64,000 nt of DNA from Bog-159 sp035499555 (GCA_035499555.1 DATJYO010000064.1:124001-188000), one strand, 5' to 3'. Counted from the first letter of the stretch, positions 17,203-25,500 are shown. The notes: generated by a model not told the origin, from the letters alone. Numbers and translations: made by a program.

Positions 17203-18093
17203 TCAACTCTCGCCGGCGCCGATTGCAGACCGGATTACCATGGCGTGATGGCCTTCTACCGCCGTCATCTCGCCGGTGAACTTGGGGGCGCCGTTCACCC
17301 GCACCACCACGTTCCCGTCCGCCCGTTTCCGCAGCACCATTACACTGCCCACCTGGAGATTCAGGTAGTCCTCCAGGCGCAGCGTCGACCCCATCACGCA
17401 GCAATCCAGATCCAGTGCCAGATGCGGCCCCAGAGATCGGCGCAACTGCTTTTCCACTTCCTGCGAAAGAGCGCCCCGCGACCCCCATTGCTGGTCGAGA
17501 CGCTGGCGCATCGTTTTCAGGATGAGCGCCGGGATCACGATATTGACGATTCCGGTCTCTTCGCCGACCCGCAGTTCGATGGCGACGGCCACCACCGCCT
17601 CGTCCCGCGCCACGCGCCCGCCTAACTGCGGCTGGGTCTCGATTCCGGCCACCGCGAAGTTGATGGGCACCACCGAACTCCAGGCTTCCACCAGGTCGTG
17701 CGCGATCACCCGGAAGAACCCTCCGAGCACTTCCTGTTCGATATCCGTGATCTGCCGCCCCAGTTCCGTCTTGATGGTTCCGTTGCCGCCCAGCAGGTAA
17801 TCCAGAATCGGAGAAACGAGCGCCTGATTGACCTCGACGACGCAATGGCCCTCGTGCGGCTGCATGCTCAGGTAAGCCAGACAACTGATCGATGGCAGGG
17901 CATCCAGAAAGGCGCCGTAAAGCAACTGGTCCACACTGATCAGGCTGCCCGATACGTAGGAACGAAGGTAGGCCGAAAGACTGGCCGTCAGGTTACGGAC
18001 AAAGGCCTCATGCAGGAACTGAATGATGCTCAGTTGAGACTTCGGAATGCGGTCCAGACGTTTGAAATCCAGTGGCGCGGCGTCTTCGATCAT
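17203..18093 (-). CDS. fliM: Flagellar motor switch protein FliM, lacking the N-terminal CheY-binding motif
   Basis: 296 residues. Most of FliM is present: LDFKRLDRIPKSQLSIIQFLH, NLTASLSAYLRSYVSG, the middle CheC-like domain (LLGGNGT, ITDIEQEVLGGFFRVI) and the C-terminal SPOA domain (LRLEDYLNLQVGSVMVLRKRADGNVVV...). It begins at MIEDAAPLDFKR, so the usual first 35-40 residues, including the EIDALL segment that binds phospho-CheY, are missing. The upstream sequence belongs to the SPOA gene (4-base ATGA overlap), so no longer start exists. FliM builds the cytoplasmic C-ring and sets rotation direction. Confidence 0.93.
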   Translation of the reverse strand: MIEDAAPLDFKRLDRIPKSQLSIIQFLHEAFVRNLTASLSAYLRSYVSGSLISVDQLLYGAFLDALPSISCLAYLSMQPHEGHCVVEVNQALVSPILDYLLGGNGTIKTELGRQITDIEQEVLGGFFRVIAHDLVEAWSSVVPINFAVAGIETQPQLGGRVARDEAVVAVAIELRVGEETGIVNIVIPALILKTMRQRLDQQWGSRGALSQEVEKQLRRSLGPHLALDLDCCVMGSTLRLEDYLNLQVGSVMVLRKRADGNVVVRVNGAPKFTGEMTAVEGHHAMVIRSAIGAGES

Positions 18094-18863
18094 GGGCGGT
18101 CCCCCTGGCCTTCAAACGCGGTGGAAACCAGCTTCACGGCATAGTTTCCGTCGGTGACTACAACCTGGCCATGCGCCACCAGTTTGCTGTTGATCCATAT
18201 CTCCGCCGGCTCCGCGATCGTCTGCGGGAACTCGATGATCGCGCCCGTGGAGAGCCGGAATACGTCGCCCAGCGGCAGTGTCGTGCGGCCCAGCGTCACC
18301 ACCATGTTCAGTTGCACGTCCAGTCCGGCCTGTGCCAACTTTTCGTGTACCGACTCGACGGCGGATCGCGGCGCAATTCGCGCGACCAACTCCGGACTGA
18401 ACGCTATCCCGATCGGAAAGGGTTTCGTGCCCTGCAGGCCGACCGTTGCGGACATCGGCACGGCGGTCCGCGGCAGCGTGCCCTGCTCCATCGGTCCCGC
18501 ATTTACGGACGCGCCGCACCGTTCGCCGATCGATTCCGCCAGGGCCTGGCCGGCCTGCGCCAGAAGATCCGTCCAGGTGTCGCGGATATCCTTCGCCGCC
18601 GGCGCCTGGATGCCGGCCTGTGCCAGCAGCCGCCGCGCCAGTTCCTGATGCGCCTCCGGACCGGCTCCTATCCAGATCGCCGGTCCTGGAACAATGTCGA
18701 GCTCCTGCCGCCACCAGGCGGGCTGGACGCCCGGCTCCGGCTCTGCTTCACCCTGGATACTGAGGGTGCAATCGGCATCCGCCATGCCCCGGATCGCCTG
18801 GGACAGGCTCGCCGTCCACCGTTCGGCAAGCCATTGCATGGAAATGTCGGGGTTCGTCGGCAT
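18090..18863 (-). CDS. FliN/FliY-like switch protein with C-terminal SPOA domain
   Basis: 257 residues. The C-terminal 75 residues are a SPOA domain (VQLNMVVTLGRTTLPLGDVFRLSTGAIIEF ... VAHGQVVVTDGNYAVKLV in segments), as in FliN. The N-terminal 165 residues are Ala/Gln-rich, with IWIGAGPEAHQELARRLLAQAG resembling part of a FliM/FliY middle domain. Size and layout suggest a FliY-like C-ring subunit. It lies 3 bases downstream of the 96-residue SPOA gene and overlaps fliM by 4 bases, so the three are one operon. It might supply the CheY-contact function missing from FliM, but no known binding motif is visible. Confidence 0.82.
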   Translation of the reverse strand: MPTNPDISMQWLAERWTASLSQAIRGMADADCTLSIQGEAEPEPGVQPAWWRQELDIVPGPAIWIGAGPEAHQELARRLLAQAGIQAPAAKDIRDTWTDLLAQAGQALAESIGERCGASVNAGPMEQGTLPRTAVPMSATVGLQGTKPFPIGIAFSPELVARIAPRSAVESVHEKLAQAGLDVQLNMVVTLGRTTLPLGDVFRLSTGAIIEFPQTIAEPAEIWINSKLVAHGQVVVTDGNYAVKLVSTAFEGQGDRP

Positions 18864-18866
18864 GGC

Positions 18867-19157
18867 TCAGGCTCCGCTGACCGGCGAGGGATGCGGCACG
18901 CACAGGACCGGATCGAAATCCGTAATGCGAAGGGCCAGGCGGTTATCGATAACCACCACCTCCGCGGATCCCAGCCGCGTATTACCGGCGATCAGGTCGA
19001 GAGCCTCACCCGCCGGTTTTTCGAGAGACAGGACGGAATCGGGTTTCAACGCCAGGACTTCCTGCACCGAGATCGCGCGCGATCCCACCCGCGCCTCGAT
19101 GATTACCGGGACGTCTTCGAATCGCTTCGAGTCGCGAGCCGTTTGCACATTGGCCAT
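18867..19157 (-). CDS. fliN: Flagellar motor switch protein FliN (single SPOA domain)
   Basis: 96 residues, typical of short FliN. It is one SPOA domain: FEDVPVIIEARVGSRAISVQEVLALKPDSVLSL (read in parts) followed by GSAEVVVIDNRLALRITDF. FliN forms the base of the C-ring and the docking site for the export ATPase complex. It is the first gene of a three-gene minus-strand operon and is divergent from fliG, sharing the 19158-19370 intergenic region. Confidence 0.88.
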   Translation of the reverse strand: MANVQTARDSKRFEDVPVIIEARVGSRAISVQEVLALKPDSVLSLEKPAGEALDLIAGNTRLGSAEVVVIDNRLALRITDFDPVLCVPHPSPVSGA

Positions 19158-19263
19158 CGTCGGAACATGCAGCCAGCAAGACAGGTGCCATTGCTCCCCG
19201 GTTCCATCTAAAGCAAATCAGGTCCGTGGAACCCGCCGTCCGTCAATAGCGCGCGCGCCCCCA

Positions 19264-19286
19264 TTGACGGTGTCAAAGCTTTGACA
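19264..19286. promoter_or_regulatory. Overlapping dyads in the fliN/fliG divergent region
   Basis: TGTCAAAGCTTTGACA (19271-19286) is a perfect 16-bp palindrome. It overlaps a second dyad, TTGAC-GGT-GTCAA (19264-19276), so three alternating TTGAC/GTCAA arms occur in 23 bases. The position between two divergent flagellar transcripts suits an operator for a dimeric regulator. The symmetry is direct observation; the function is inference. Confidence 0.45.
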
Positions 19287-19341
19287 ACCCCGCGGAGCGC
19301 CCGCACCGTGACGCTTTCGAGGGGCCGTGACGATCGGCCGT

Positions 19342-19356
19342 TGGCATCAAACCTGC
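19342..19356 (+). promoter_or_regulatory. Possible sigma-54 -24/-12 element before fliG
   Basis: TGGCATCAAACCTGC has GG and GC at the sigma-54 spacing (second G to C, 12 bases) and matches TGGCAC-N5-TTGC except at two positions. Transcription would start about 19368, three bases before the ATG, which is too close for a normal leader. Kept as a weak candidate only. Confidence 0.2.
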
Positions 19357-19370
19357 TTGCATACGGCTCG

Positions 19371-20453
19371 ATGGCGACCCTTGCACAATTACCGCAACCC
19401 GCTGCGGATCTCAGCAAACCCACCGAAACGCGTCCGCCCTCCGCCCTTCCGCAGACGGTCGGAAAACGTAAGGCCGCGGTCCTGCTCGCCACCCTCGATG
19501 ACGAACTGACCGCCTCCGTGTTGCGCCAGCTCAGTGAAGAGGAGATACATGAAGTCACCCGGGAGCTCAGCCTCCTCACACGTGTCACGGAGGACGAACG
19601 CACAGCCATCATGAATGAGTTTCTGGAGACGGCTGACGGTTCTCGCATCCCGACCAGGGGCGGCCTCGAATATGCCACCTCCATCCTGATGTCCACGTTC
19701 GGACCCGAAACCGGCAAACGCATGGCGGAGCGGCTGATGAAATCCCTCGGCAACGAGATGCCTAGCCTCGATACGCTGCGCAAAACCGATCCCCAGCAAC
19801 TCGCCAAGGTGATCTACCTGGAACACCCGCAGACCATCGCTTTAGTCTTGTCCCATCTCGGATCGTCGAATGCCGCGCGGGTACTGGGCGCTCTGCCCCA
19901 GGACGTGCGCATTCAGGTCGTCAGGAGAATGGCGTTGCTCGATCAGGTTTCGCCGGAAATGACCGACCGGCTGGCGCGATCCATTTGCGCCAAACTGAGG
20001 GTCGTGGGCGATACGAATATGGAATCGTTCGGCGGCGTCCGCGCGGTGGCGGAGATTCTCAATCAACTGGGAGGGAGCGAAGCCGATGAAATCCTGGAGA
20101 AGCTAAGTTCGGCGGACGAGACGCTGGCCGGAAATGTCCGCAACTTCATGTTCGTGTTTGAGGATCTTGTCAATATCAGTGCTCAGTCGATGCGCAAGCT
20201 GCAGTCCGCCGTGGATAAGAAGCTGCTGACGCTGGCGCTCAAAGGCACCACGCCTGAAGTGAAGAAGCACTTCCTGTCGGTAATGTCCCAACGCGCTTCC
20301 GAGATGCTGCAGGAAGACATGGATTCGCTGGGACCGGTATTGGTTCGCGACGTGATGGATGCGCAGCAGCAGATCATCGCCATCGCCCGCCGGCTGCAAG
20401 CCGAAGGAGCCATCAATCTCCAGGCGGGCGCCAACGACGCGTACGTTACCTGA
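19371..20453 (+). CDS. fliG: Flagellar motor switch protein FliG
   Basis: 360 residues from the ATG at 19371. An in-frame TTG at 19281 would add 30 residues without FliG similarity and lies inside a palindrome, so I rejected it. All three FliG domains are present: N (GKRKAAVLLATLDDELTASVL), middle with the FliM-binding EHPQT motif (YLEHPQTIALVLSHLG) and C with the torque helix (VDKKLLTLALKG, SQRASEMLQEDM, GPVLVRDVMDAQQQII). FliG links the MS ring to the C ring and contacts the stator. With the facing fliM and two fliN-type genes it gives a complete switch set. The stop codon pairs with that of the convergent CHAT gene in a small hairpin. Confidence 0.95.
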   Translation: MATLAQLPQPAADLSKPTETRPPSALPQTVGKRKAAVLLATLDDELTASVLRQLSEEEIHEVTRELSLLTRVTEDERTAIMNEFLETADGSRIPTRGGLEYATSILMSTFGPETGKRMAERLMKSLGNEMPSLDTLRKTDPQQLAKVIYLEHPQTIALVLSHLGSSNAARVLGALPQDVRIQVVRRMALLDQVSPEMTDRLARSICAKLRVVGDTNMESFGGVRAVAEILNQLGGSEADEILEKLSSADETLAGNVRNFMFVFEDLVNISAQSMRKLQSAVDKKLLTLALKGTTPEVKKHFLSVMSQRASEMLQEDMDSLGPVLVRDVMDAQQQIIAIARRLQAEGAINLQAGANDAYVT

Positions 20454-20468
20454 GGATCCAATTCCTCA
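20451..20468. terminator. Short hairpin joining the stop codons of fliG and the CHAT gene
   Basis: TGAGGA and TCCTCA form a 6-bp stem around a 6-base loop. Each arm contains the stop codon of one of the two convergent genes. There is no T-run, so termination strength is doubtful. Confidence 0.25.
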
Positions 20469-23162
20469 AGGGGCGCCCAGCAGGACAAAGCCGGCCCAGT
20501 AGAACGGATGGTGAAACTGGCCGGTAGCCAAAAGCTTCAGAGACGCCTGGCGCAAGGCCTCGGCCGCGCCCAGTCCCTGCCGCAGAGCCTCGTAGAACGC
20601 CACCATGATTGTCGAGGTGCTGGACGATTCCACCCGCCATTGGCTGGCCACCGTGGAGCGCGCGCCGGCCGCCAGAAATGCCCAGCTCAGGCCCACCGCT
20701 CCTTCCCCATTTTCGAAATGGCCGCGCGCGGTCTCGCAGCCGGACAATACCACCAGCGCGGCCTTGAGCTGCATGGAGCGCACCTCGCCGGCTTCCACCC
20801 ATCCGTCGTCATCCGGATGATCCGGCGGCGATGCCAGCACGATATGCGAGGTCATCGGATTGCGGTCGTCGAACACGCCGTGTGCAGCTACGTGCAGGAT
20901 GTCGAATTCATTGGCTTGCCTGCGAAAGACCTCGCTGGTGGCCGCCGGCCCCTGCCACATCCGGCTGTGGGAGCCGCCGTACAGGCGCATGATGGCCTGC
21001 GCCTCCCGATCGGCCTGTGGAACGTCACCGGAGGGATCTGCCAGCACCAGCAGCGAGCGTGGATGACCCGGCTGCGCCGGCCGGCCGCTGCGCAGTGCAT
21101 GCATCACCGATAGCGACGGCGCATAAGACAGTGCCATGTCCTCGAGCAGGAAGTGTCCCGTGGGCGTCTCCAGCGCTTGAAAGGGCAGCCGCCAAAGCTC
21201 GCCGTCCGGCACGATGATTACGGCGGTCTTGCCGGCCAGTTCCCGCGCGGCCGGCTCCAGCAGCCACGCGTGCAGCTTCCGCGCGATCGTTCCGAAGCCC
21301 GGATCGCGGGAAGCGATCTGGTCGCGAAGGCGGACCACCTCGGCTTCCAGTCTCTGCCGGCCGATGGGCAGCACGTGCGCGCGCAGAACGGGTCCGGCGG
21401 GACCGCGCACGATCACGAACAGGTAGCTGCGCCGCGGCATCACCACGTATTCCAGCAGCGCCGCCGACGGGCCTGGCAGCAACTGGGCTGCCTGGGACAC
21501 GCTGACCGGCTGCACGTCGCCGCGCGCGCCGCGCAGGTCCGGATGCGCCAGGTAGAGCGCCGAGCGAAAATCGGACAGCTCCAGACGGGCTTTCTGGATG
21601 CGCTGATCCAAATCGTGAATACGGGCCGCGGAGTCCGCTTCGTGAGATTCGGCGGCCGCGGCCCGCTGGGCACGCAGCACCGTGAGGCGCCCGCGGAGGC
21701 CTGTTTCCTGTTGGCGTTCGCCGGCCGTCAGCACACGCTCCAACGGCGGCCGTCCGCCGCGCAGCAGATCCAGCAGCACGCGCCCCTTGGCCTGTTCCGC
21801 CAGCCGGAACGCGGATTCCGTCTGATGTTCCTCCATATCGAGAGCCAGCAACTCGCGGTAGGCGTCCGTGTGCTCGGCCAGGTACGCTTCGCGCTCCGCG
21901 TCGGCGCCCCCGACGTTTTCGCGTATCTCTTCCACCGCGCGGATCGACTCGCTCAGCGCCGCCCGCGCGTCGCCGGACTTTCCCAACGCGTGGTAGGACT
22001 GCCCCAGGACCAGCGCCGCGCCCTCCAGCACCACCAGTCCGGAGGCTTCCCGCGCCAGGTCCCGGGCCTGCCGCGCGGCATCCACAGCCTCCGTGTACTG
22101 GCGCCGCGCGAACTGCGCTCTGGCCATGTCGGCCCACATATCGGCCTCATCCAGCCGTTCCCCGGTATCATGGAAGATCGCGCGCGCCTCCCGAAGCTGC
22201 GCCATCCCGTTTTCATAGTGCCCATCGCCCAATTCGACACTCGCGCTGACCTTCAGCGCCTGGGCCAGCCGCGTCTTCAGGCCTGCCTCCCGCGCCGTGC
22301 GCACCGCTTTGTCCAGCGTGCGGCGGGCTTCCGCATGTTGGCCCGCGTGATCGTAAGCATCACCCAGATTGGCGAGCGAGGAAATGGCATCGTTGGTGCG
22401 TCCCAGCGACTCCTTGATTTTCAGACTGCGCAGCCCGTACTCGATTCCCTTGGCGTAGTCGCCCTGGTCCAGGTACATGCCGCTGATATTGTTCAGCACG
22501 AAAGCTTCGCCCAGCTTTTCGTTCTTCTCACGGGCGAGCTTGAGGCTCTCCTGATACGCGTCCAGCGAGCGGCGAAAGTCGCCCAGTTCTCTGTAGATGT
22601 TGCCGAGTCCGTTGAGCGCGCGCGCCACCCGCACCGGATCGCTCGCCAGGCGGTCCAGTTCGAGCCCGTGTTGGCAATCCTCCAGGGCGCCCGTAAGATC
22701 GCCGAGATGCAAACGGCCGATTGAGCGGTTCAGCAGCGCGCCGGATATCCGGGAAGGCGGACTGCCGGCCTCCTGAAACTTGTCGATGGCGCGGCTCCAA
22801 CTATCCACCGCATCGTAATAGTCCGCCTGCACGGTGAGGCTCGACGCCAGGGCAAACTCCGCCAGGCCCTCCGCTTCCCCAAGTCCTCCGCGCTGCGCCA
22901 CGGCGACCGCCACCCGGGCCAACCGCTCCTGCTCGGCGGGATCCTGCGCGGCGGCGCCCAGTTTGGTGAAAGCCTGCACCAGGCCCGGCGTGATGCGCGC
23001 GCTCTCCAGTCCGCTGACGGCGGCCTCCACGCGATCGGCTGGAAGCGCGGCGATCTGTTTGGCTTCCTCAGCTTCGGCCGGCGTCGGTTTGGGTAGCTGG
23101 GCATACAGGACCGGCGCCAGGAACACCGGCAACCAGCGGGTCATCCACGCGAACCGGGGCAT
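20466..23162 (-). CDS. Secreted TPR protein with C-terminal CHAT caspase-like protease domain
   Basis: 898 residues. I start it at MPRFAWMTRWLPVFLAPVLYA, which gives a signal peptide. Upstream in-frame ATGs (23189, 23180) would lie at or before the transcript start predicted from a TATACT on this strand. About ten TPR repeats occupy residues 60-430 (for example ALNGLGNIYRELGDFRRSL), followed by a linker with coiled-coil character. The CHAT domain (about 590-895) has the expected His in DILHVAAHGVF and Cys in VVLSGCETARG. CHAT proteases cut specific partners after activation through their TPR arms. Most known prokaryotic examples are cytosolic, so the export signal is notable. No substrate gene is recognisable nearby. 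Confidence 0.9.
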   Translation of the reverse strand: MPRFAWMTRWLPVFLAPVLYAQLPKPTPAEAEEAKQIAALPADRVEAAVSGLESARITPGLVQAFTKLGAAAQDPAEQERLARVAVAVAQRGGLGEAEGLAEFALASSLTVQADYYDAVDSWSRAIDKFQEAGSPPSRISGALLNRSIGRLHLGDLTGALEDCQHGLELDRLASDPVRVARALNGLGNIYRELGDFRRSLDAYQESLKLAREKNEKLGEAFVLNNISGMYLDQGDYAKGIEYGLRSLKIKESLGRTNDAISSLANLGDAYDHAGQHAEARRTLDKAVRTAREAGLKTRLAQALKVSASVELGDGHYENGMAQLREARAIFHDTGERLDEADMWADMARAQFARRQYTEAVDAARQARDLAREASGLVVLEGAALVLGQSYHALGKSGDARAALSESIRAVEEIRENVGGADAEREAYLAEHTDAYRELLALDMEEHQTESAFRLAEQAKGRVLLDLLRGGRPPLERVLTAGERQQETGLRGRLTVLRAQRAAAAESHEADSAARIHDLDQRIQKARLELSDFRSALYLAHPDLRGARGDVQPVSVSQAAQLLPGPSAALLEYVVMPRRSYLFVIVRGPAGPVLRAHVLPIGRQRLEAEVVRLRDQIASRDPGFGTIARKLHAWLLEPAARELAGKTAVIIVPDGELWRLPFQALETPTGHFLLEDMALSYAPSLSVMHALRSGRPAQPGHPRSLLVLADPSGDVPQADREAQAIMRLYGGSHSRMWQGPAATSEVFRRQANEFDILHVAAHGVFDDRNPMTSHIVLASPPDHPDDDGWVEAGEVRSMQLKAALVVLSGCETARGHFENGEGAVGLSWAFLAAGARSTVASQWRVESSSTSTIMVAFYEALRQGLGAAEALRQASLKLLATGQFHHPFYWAGFVLLGAP

Positions 23163-23244
23163 GTGGAGAGATTCTAGCATCCCCGGCATGCAGTATACTG
23201 AGTTTTATTCGCGACGCAGGCGGTCCCGGTCGAAAGGTTTCACC

Positions 23245-24132
23245 ATGCGTTTCTTTCTTGCGGCATGCTGCGCGGTCGCCCTTCTCCCGGCTGCGCAGCA
23301 TTATGCGGCCACCGGACTGGTTCTGAAAGTCGATCGCCCGCACCGGAGTTTCGTGGCGTCCTGCAAAGCCATTCCCCAATATATGGATGCCATGGTGATG
23401 CCCATTCCCGTGCACGATTTGAAATTGTTGGACAATCTGAAACCGGGCGTCGCCGTGGACTTCACGCTGATCGTGGCCGGCAGCGACGCCTGGGCCGAGG
23501 ACATCAGGATTCACCGCTTCCAGAGTACGGAGCAGGACCCCTTTCAGGCCGGCGGCTTGCAGATGATCCAGAACTTCGGCAAGACGGGCCCGCAGGGGCA
23601 CGAGATCGCCGTCGGCGAGGCTGTCCCGGATTTCACCCTGACTGGCGAAACCGGACGGCCCGTCAGCCTCTCGCAATTCCGCGGCAAAATCGTCGTGGCG
23701 GCGTTCGTCTACACCAGTTGTCCTCTTCCGAACTATTGTTTTCGGCTGTCCAACAATCTGGGACAATTGCAGAAACGTTTCCGCGCGCGCCTGGGCCGCG
23801 ATCTGGTCCTGTTGAGCATCACCATCGACCCGGTGCACGACACCCCGCCGGTGCTCGCCCGGTACGCGCTTACCTGGAAAGCCGATCCCGAGGGGTGGCA
23901 CTTTCTCACCGGACCGGAGGCCGACATCCAGGCGGTTACCCGCCGCTTCGGTGTGAACTACTGGCCGGGCGAGGGATTCCTGACCCACTCCCTGCACACC
24001 ATCGTGATCGGCCGCGATGGCCGCCTGGCCGCCAACCTGGAGGGGAACGAATTCAGCGCCCAACAACTGGGTGACCTGGTGTCCGCCCAGATGGACCCGG
24101 CGCAGAACCTGAGCGGGCCGGGCCGCCATTGA
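23245..24132 (+). CDS. Sco1/SenC copper protein with N-terminal CusF-like domain
   Basis: 295 residues from the ATG preceded by AAAGG. After a signal peptide (MRFFLAACCAVALLPAA) comes a small CusF-like beta-barrel (about 22-90: GLVLKVDRPHRSFVAS, Met-rich MDAMVMPIPV). The thioredoxin-fold Sco domain (about 120-285) has the copper-binding CPLPNYC and a conserved His in THSLHTIVIG. Sco proteins deliver copper to the CuA site of cytochrome oxidase; the CusF-like part probably hands over or collects Cu(I). No oxidase gene is in the window. It is divergent from the CHAT gene. Confidence 0.92.
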   Translation: MRFFLAACCAVALLPAAQHYAATGLVLKVDRPHRSFVASCKAIPQYMDAMVMPIPVHDLKLLDNLKPGVAVDFTLIVAGSDAWAEDIRIHRFQSTEQDPFQAGGLQMIQNFGKTGPQGHEIAVGEAVPDFTLTGETGRPVSLSQFRGKIVVAAFVYTSCPLPNYCFRLSNNLGQLQKRFRARLGRDLVLLSITIDPVHDTPPVLARYALTWKADPEGWHFLTGPEADIQAVTRRFGVNYWPGEGFLTHSLHTIVIGRDGRLAANLEGNEFSAQQLGDLVSAQMDPAQNLSGPGRH

Positions 24133-24154
24133 CCGGCGCCCGCCTGGAGGAAGC

Positions 24155-25375
24155 ATGCCCGTCAGACCGCGTATTGCGAAACTCACCAACGCCTGCGCGC
24201 AACAGTTCGCGCTGGTCGATAATAACGGCAACCCGGTGGCTGTGGCGGCCTGGACGATCAATCCCGCTGGCGTGGGCCTGATCGATCCCGACGGCACTTA
24301 CACCGCGCCGGACGGCATCGCCGCCGCGGCTCAGGTGACCGTCACGGCGACTCCGGCTGCCGGCAATCCCGCGACAGCCACGGTGGAACTGGTCCCCGCG
24401 GAAGTGATCCTCACCCCCGCCGCGGTCAAGCTGCGCGCGGGTGAGAGGCAGCAATTCGCCGCCGTCGTGCCGGGAGACCCCAACAATCGGGTCCAATGGA
24501 ACTTCGCGCCGACCTTGGACGTGCCGCCCGGCGCGGAGTACCGGGCGCCCGACGCCATCGCCCAAAATCAGGAAGTCGTGGTCACCGCTACCAGCACTGC
24601 CGATCCGCACAAATCCGCACATGCCACGGTGACCCTGCTATCGAAGCCGCCACAGCCCGCCTGGACGTTCACTTTGACGGTGTATCTGATGGCCATCTTC
24701 TCTCTGGTGTTTCTGCTCATCAGGCTGTGGCCTCCCGGCTTATATGACCGCACGCAATTAGAGACCAAACGAACCGCCCGCATGGCGGACGAAACCGCCG
24801 AACGGCAGGCGATCGCGGCACAGAACGACGCGCAGGCGGCATTGACCAGGAGTCCCGCGGACCAGGCCCTCCAGAAGAAACTGGCTGACACCACGGCCGC
24901 CGCCCAGAAGGCCGCCCAGGTACTGAAGCAGGCCCTGGACGACGAGCAAAGCGAGGCCGAGAAGCAGCGCCAATCGGAGGAGACTCCGGTCTGGGTTCCC
25001 CTCGGCTCCGCTTCACGCGAGGTGAACCTGCTCTGGCTGGTGGTAGTGGCAGGCGCCCTCGGGAGCTTCGTTTATAGCACCCGGTCCTTCGTCGATTTCG
25101 TGGGCAACCGCATGGTACGGGCCAGTTGGAGCGTCTGGTACATCATGTACCCGCTGATCGGCGCGGCCCTGGCGCTCATCTTCTACCTCGTCATTCGCGG
25201 CGGCTTCCTGACCGCTGCCACCAAGGACTCGGACATCAACGTCTACGGCCTGGTAGCCATTGCCGGAATGGTAGGGATGTTTTCCAAACAGGCGACGAAC
25301 AAGCTGGACGAGCTCTTCTCCACCATGTTCAAGTCGGAAAAGGACGACCGGAACCTGAAGGACAAACTCGACTAG
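24155..25375 (+). CDS. Membrane protein with Ig-like (Big-type) repeats, coiled coil and three helices; function unknown
   Basis: 406 residues, not assignable to a known function. Two tandem Ig-like/Big_2-type segments (about 1-80 and 85-165) carry repeated GVGLIDPDGTYTAPDG and PPGAEYRAPDAI loops. A first membrane helix (about 172-192) is followed by an Ala/Gln/Lys-rich coiled coil (about 205-280). Two further helices (about 288-310 and 330-350) precede a conserved-looking tail GLVAIAGMVGMFSKQATNKL. There is no signal peptide, so the orientation of the Ig part is unclear. It starts 22 bases after the Sco gene with GGAGG upstream of the ATG, so it is likely in the same operon. Confidence 0.7.
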   Translation: MPVRPRIAKLTNACAQQFALVDNNGNPVAVAAWTINPAGVGLIDPDGTYTAPDGIAAAAQVTVTATPAAGNPATATVELVPAEVILTPAAVKLRAGERQQFAAVVPGDPNNRVQWNFAPTLDVPPGAEYRAPDAIAQNQEVVVTATSTADPHKSAHATVTLLSKPPQPAWTFTLTVYLMAIFSLVFLLIRLWPPGLYDRTQLETKRTARMADETAERQAIAAQNDAQAALTRSPADQALQKKLADTTAAAQKAAQVLKQALDDEQSEAEKQRQSEETPVWVPLGSASREVNLLWLVVVAGALGSFVYSTRSFVDFVGNRMVRASWSVWYIMYPLIGAALALIFYLVIRGGFLTAATKDSDINVYGLVAIAGMVGMFSKQATNKLDELFSTMFKSEKDDRNLKDKLD

Positions 25376-25488
25376 CGCTCATCCGCCACGGGCCGCGGCC
25401 GCATCATCCATATCACACCGGCCAGGCAGGCCCGCGCCATCCAGAATGCCAGCGGGAACGTCATCGCCGTCATCAACAGCCAGGTCAT
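25372..25488 (-). CDS. 38-residue hydrophobic peptide downstream of the L,D-transpeptidase
   Basis: A short open frame (MTWLLMTAMTFPLAFWMARA, then CLAGVIWMMRPRPVADER). It has one predicted membrane helix of about 25 residues and a positively charged C-terminal tail. An excellent ribosome-binding site, AAGGAG, lies 7 bases before the ATG. It starts 12 bases after the stop of the L,D-transpeptidase gene on the same strand, so cotranscription is likely. Its stop overlaps the convergent Ig-like gene by 4 bases. No family is recognised. A small membrane partner of the transpeptidase is a guess from position only. Confidence 0.55.
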   Translation of the reverse strand: MTWLLMTAMTFPLAFWMARACLAGVIWMMRPRPVADER

Positions 25489-25500
25489 GGTCAGGCTCCT

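Noticed and set aside
19281..19370. 30-residue N-terminal extension of FliG
   Set aside because: It starts from a TTG inside a palindrome and has no similarity to FliG; the ATG at 19371 fits.
22834..23244. Extended start of the Sco gene
   Set aside because: It overlaps the CHAT gene's signal-peptide region antisense. The ATG at 23245 gives a signal peptide and has a ribosome-binding site.
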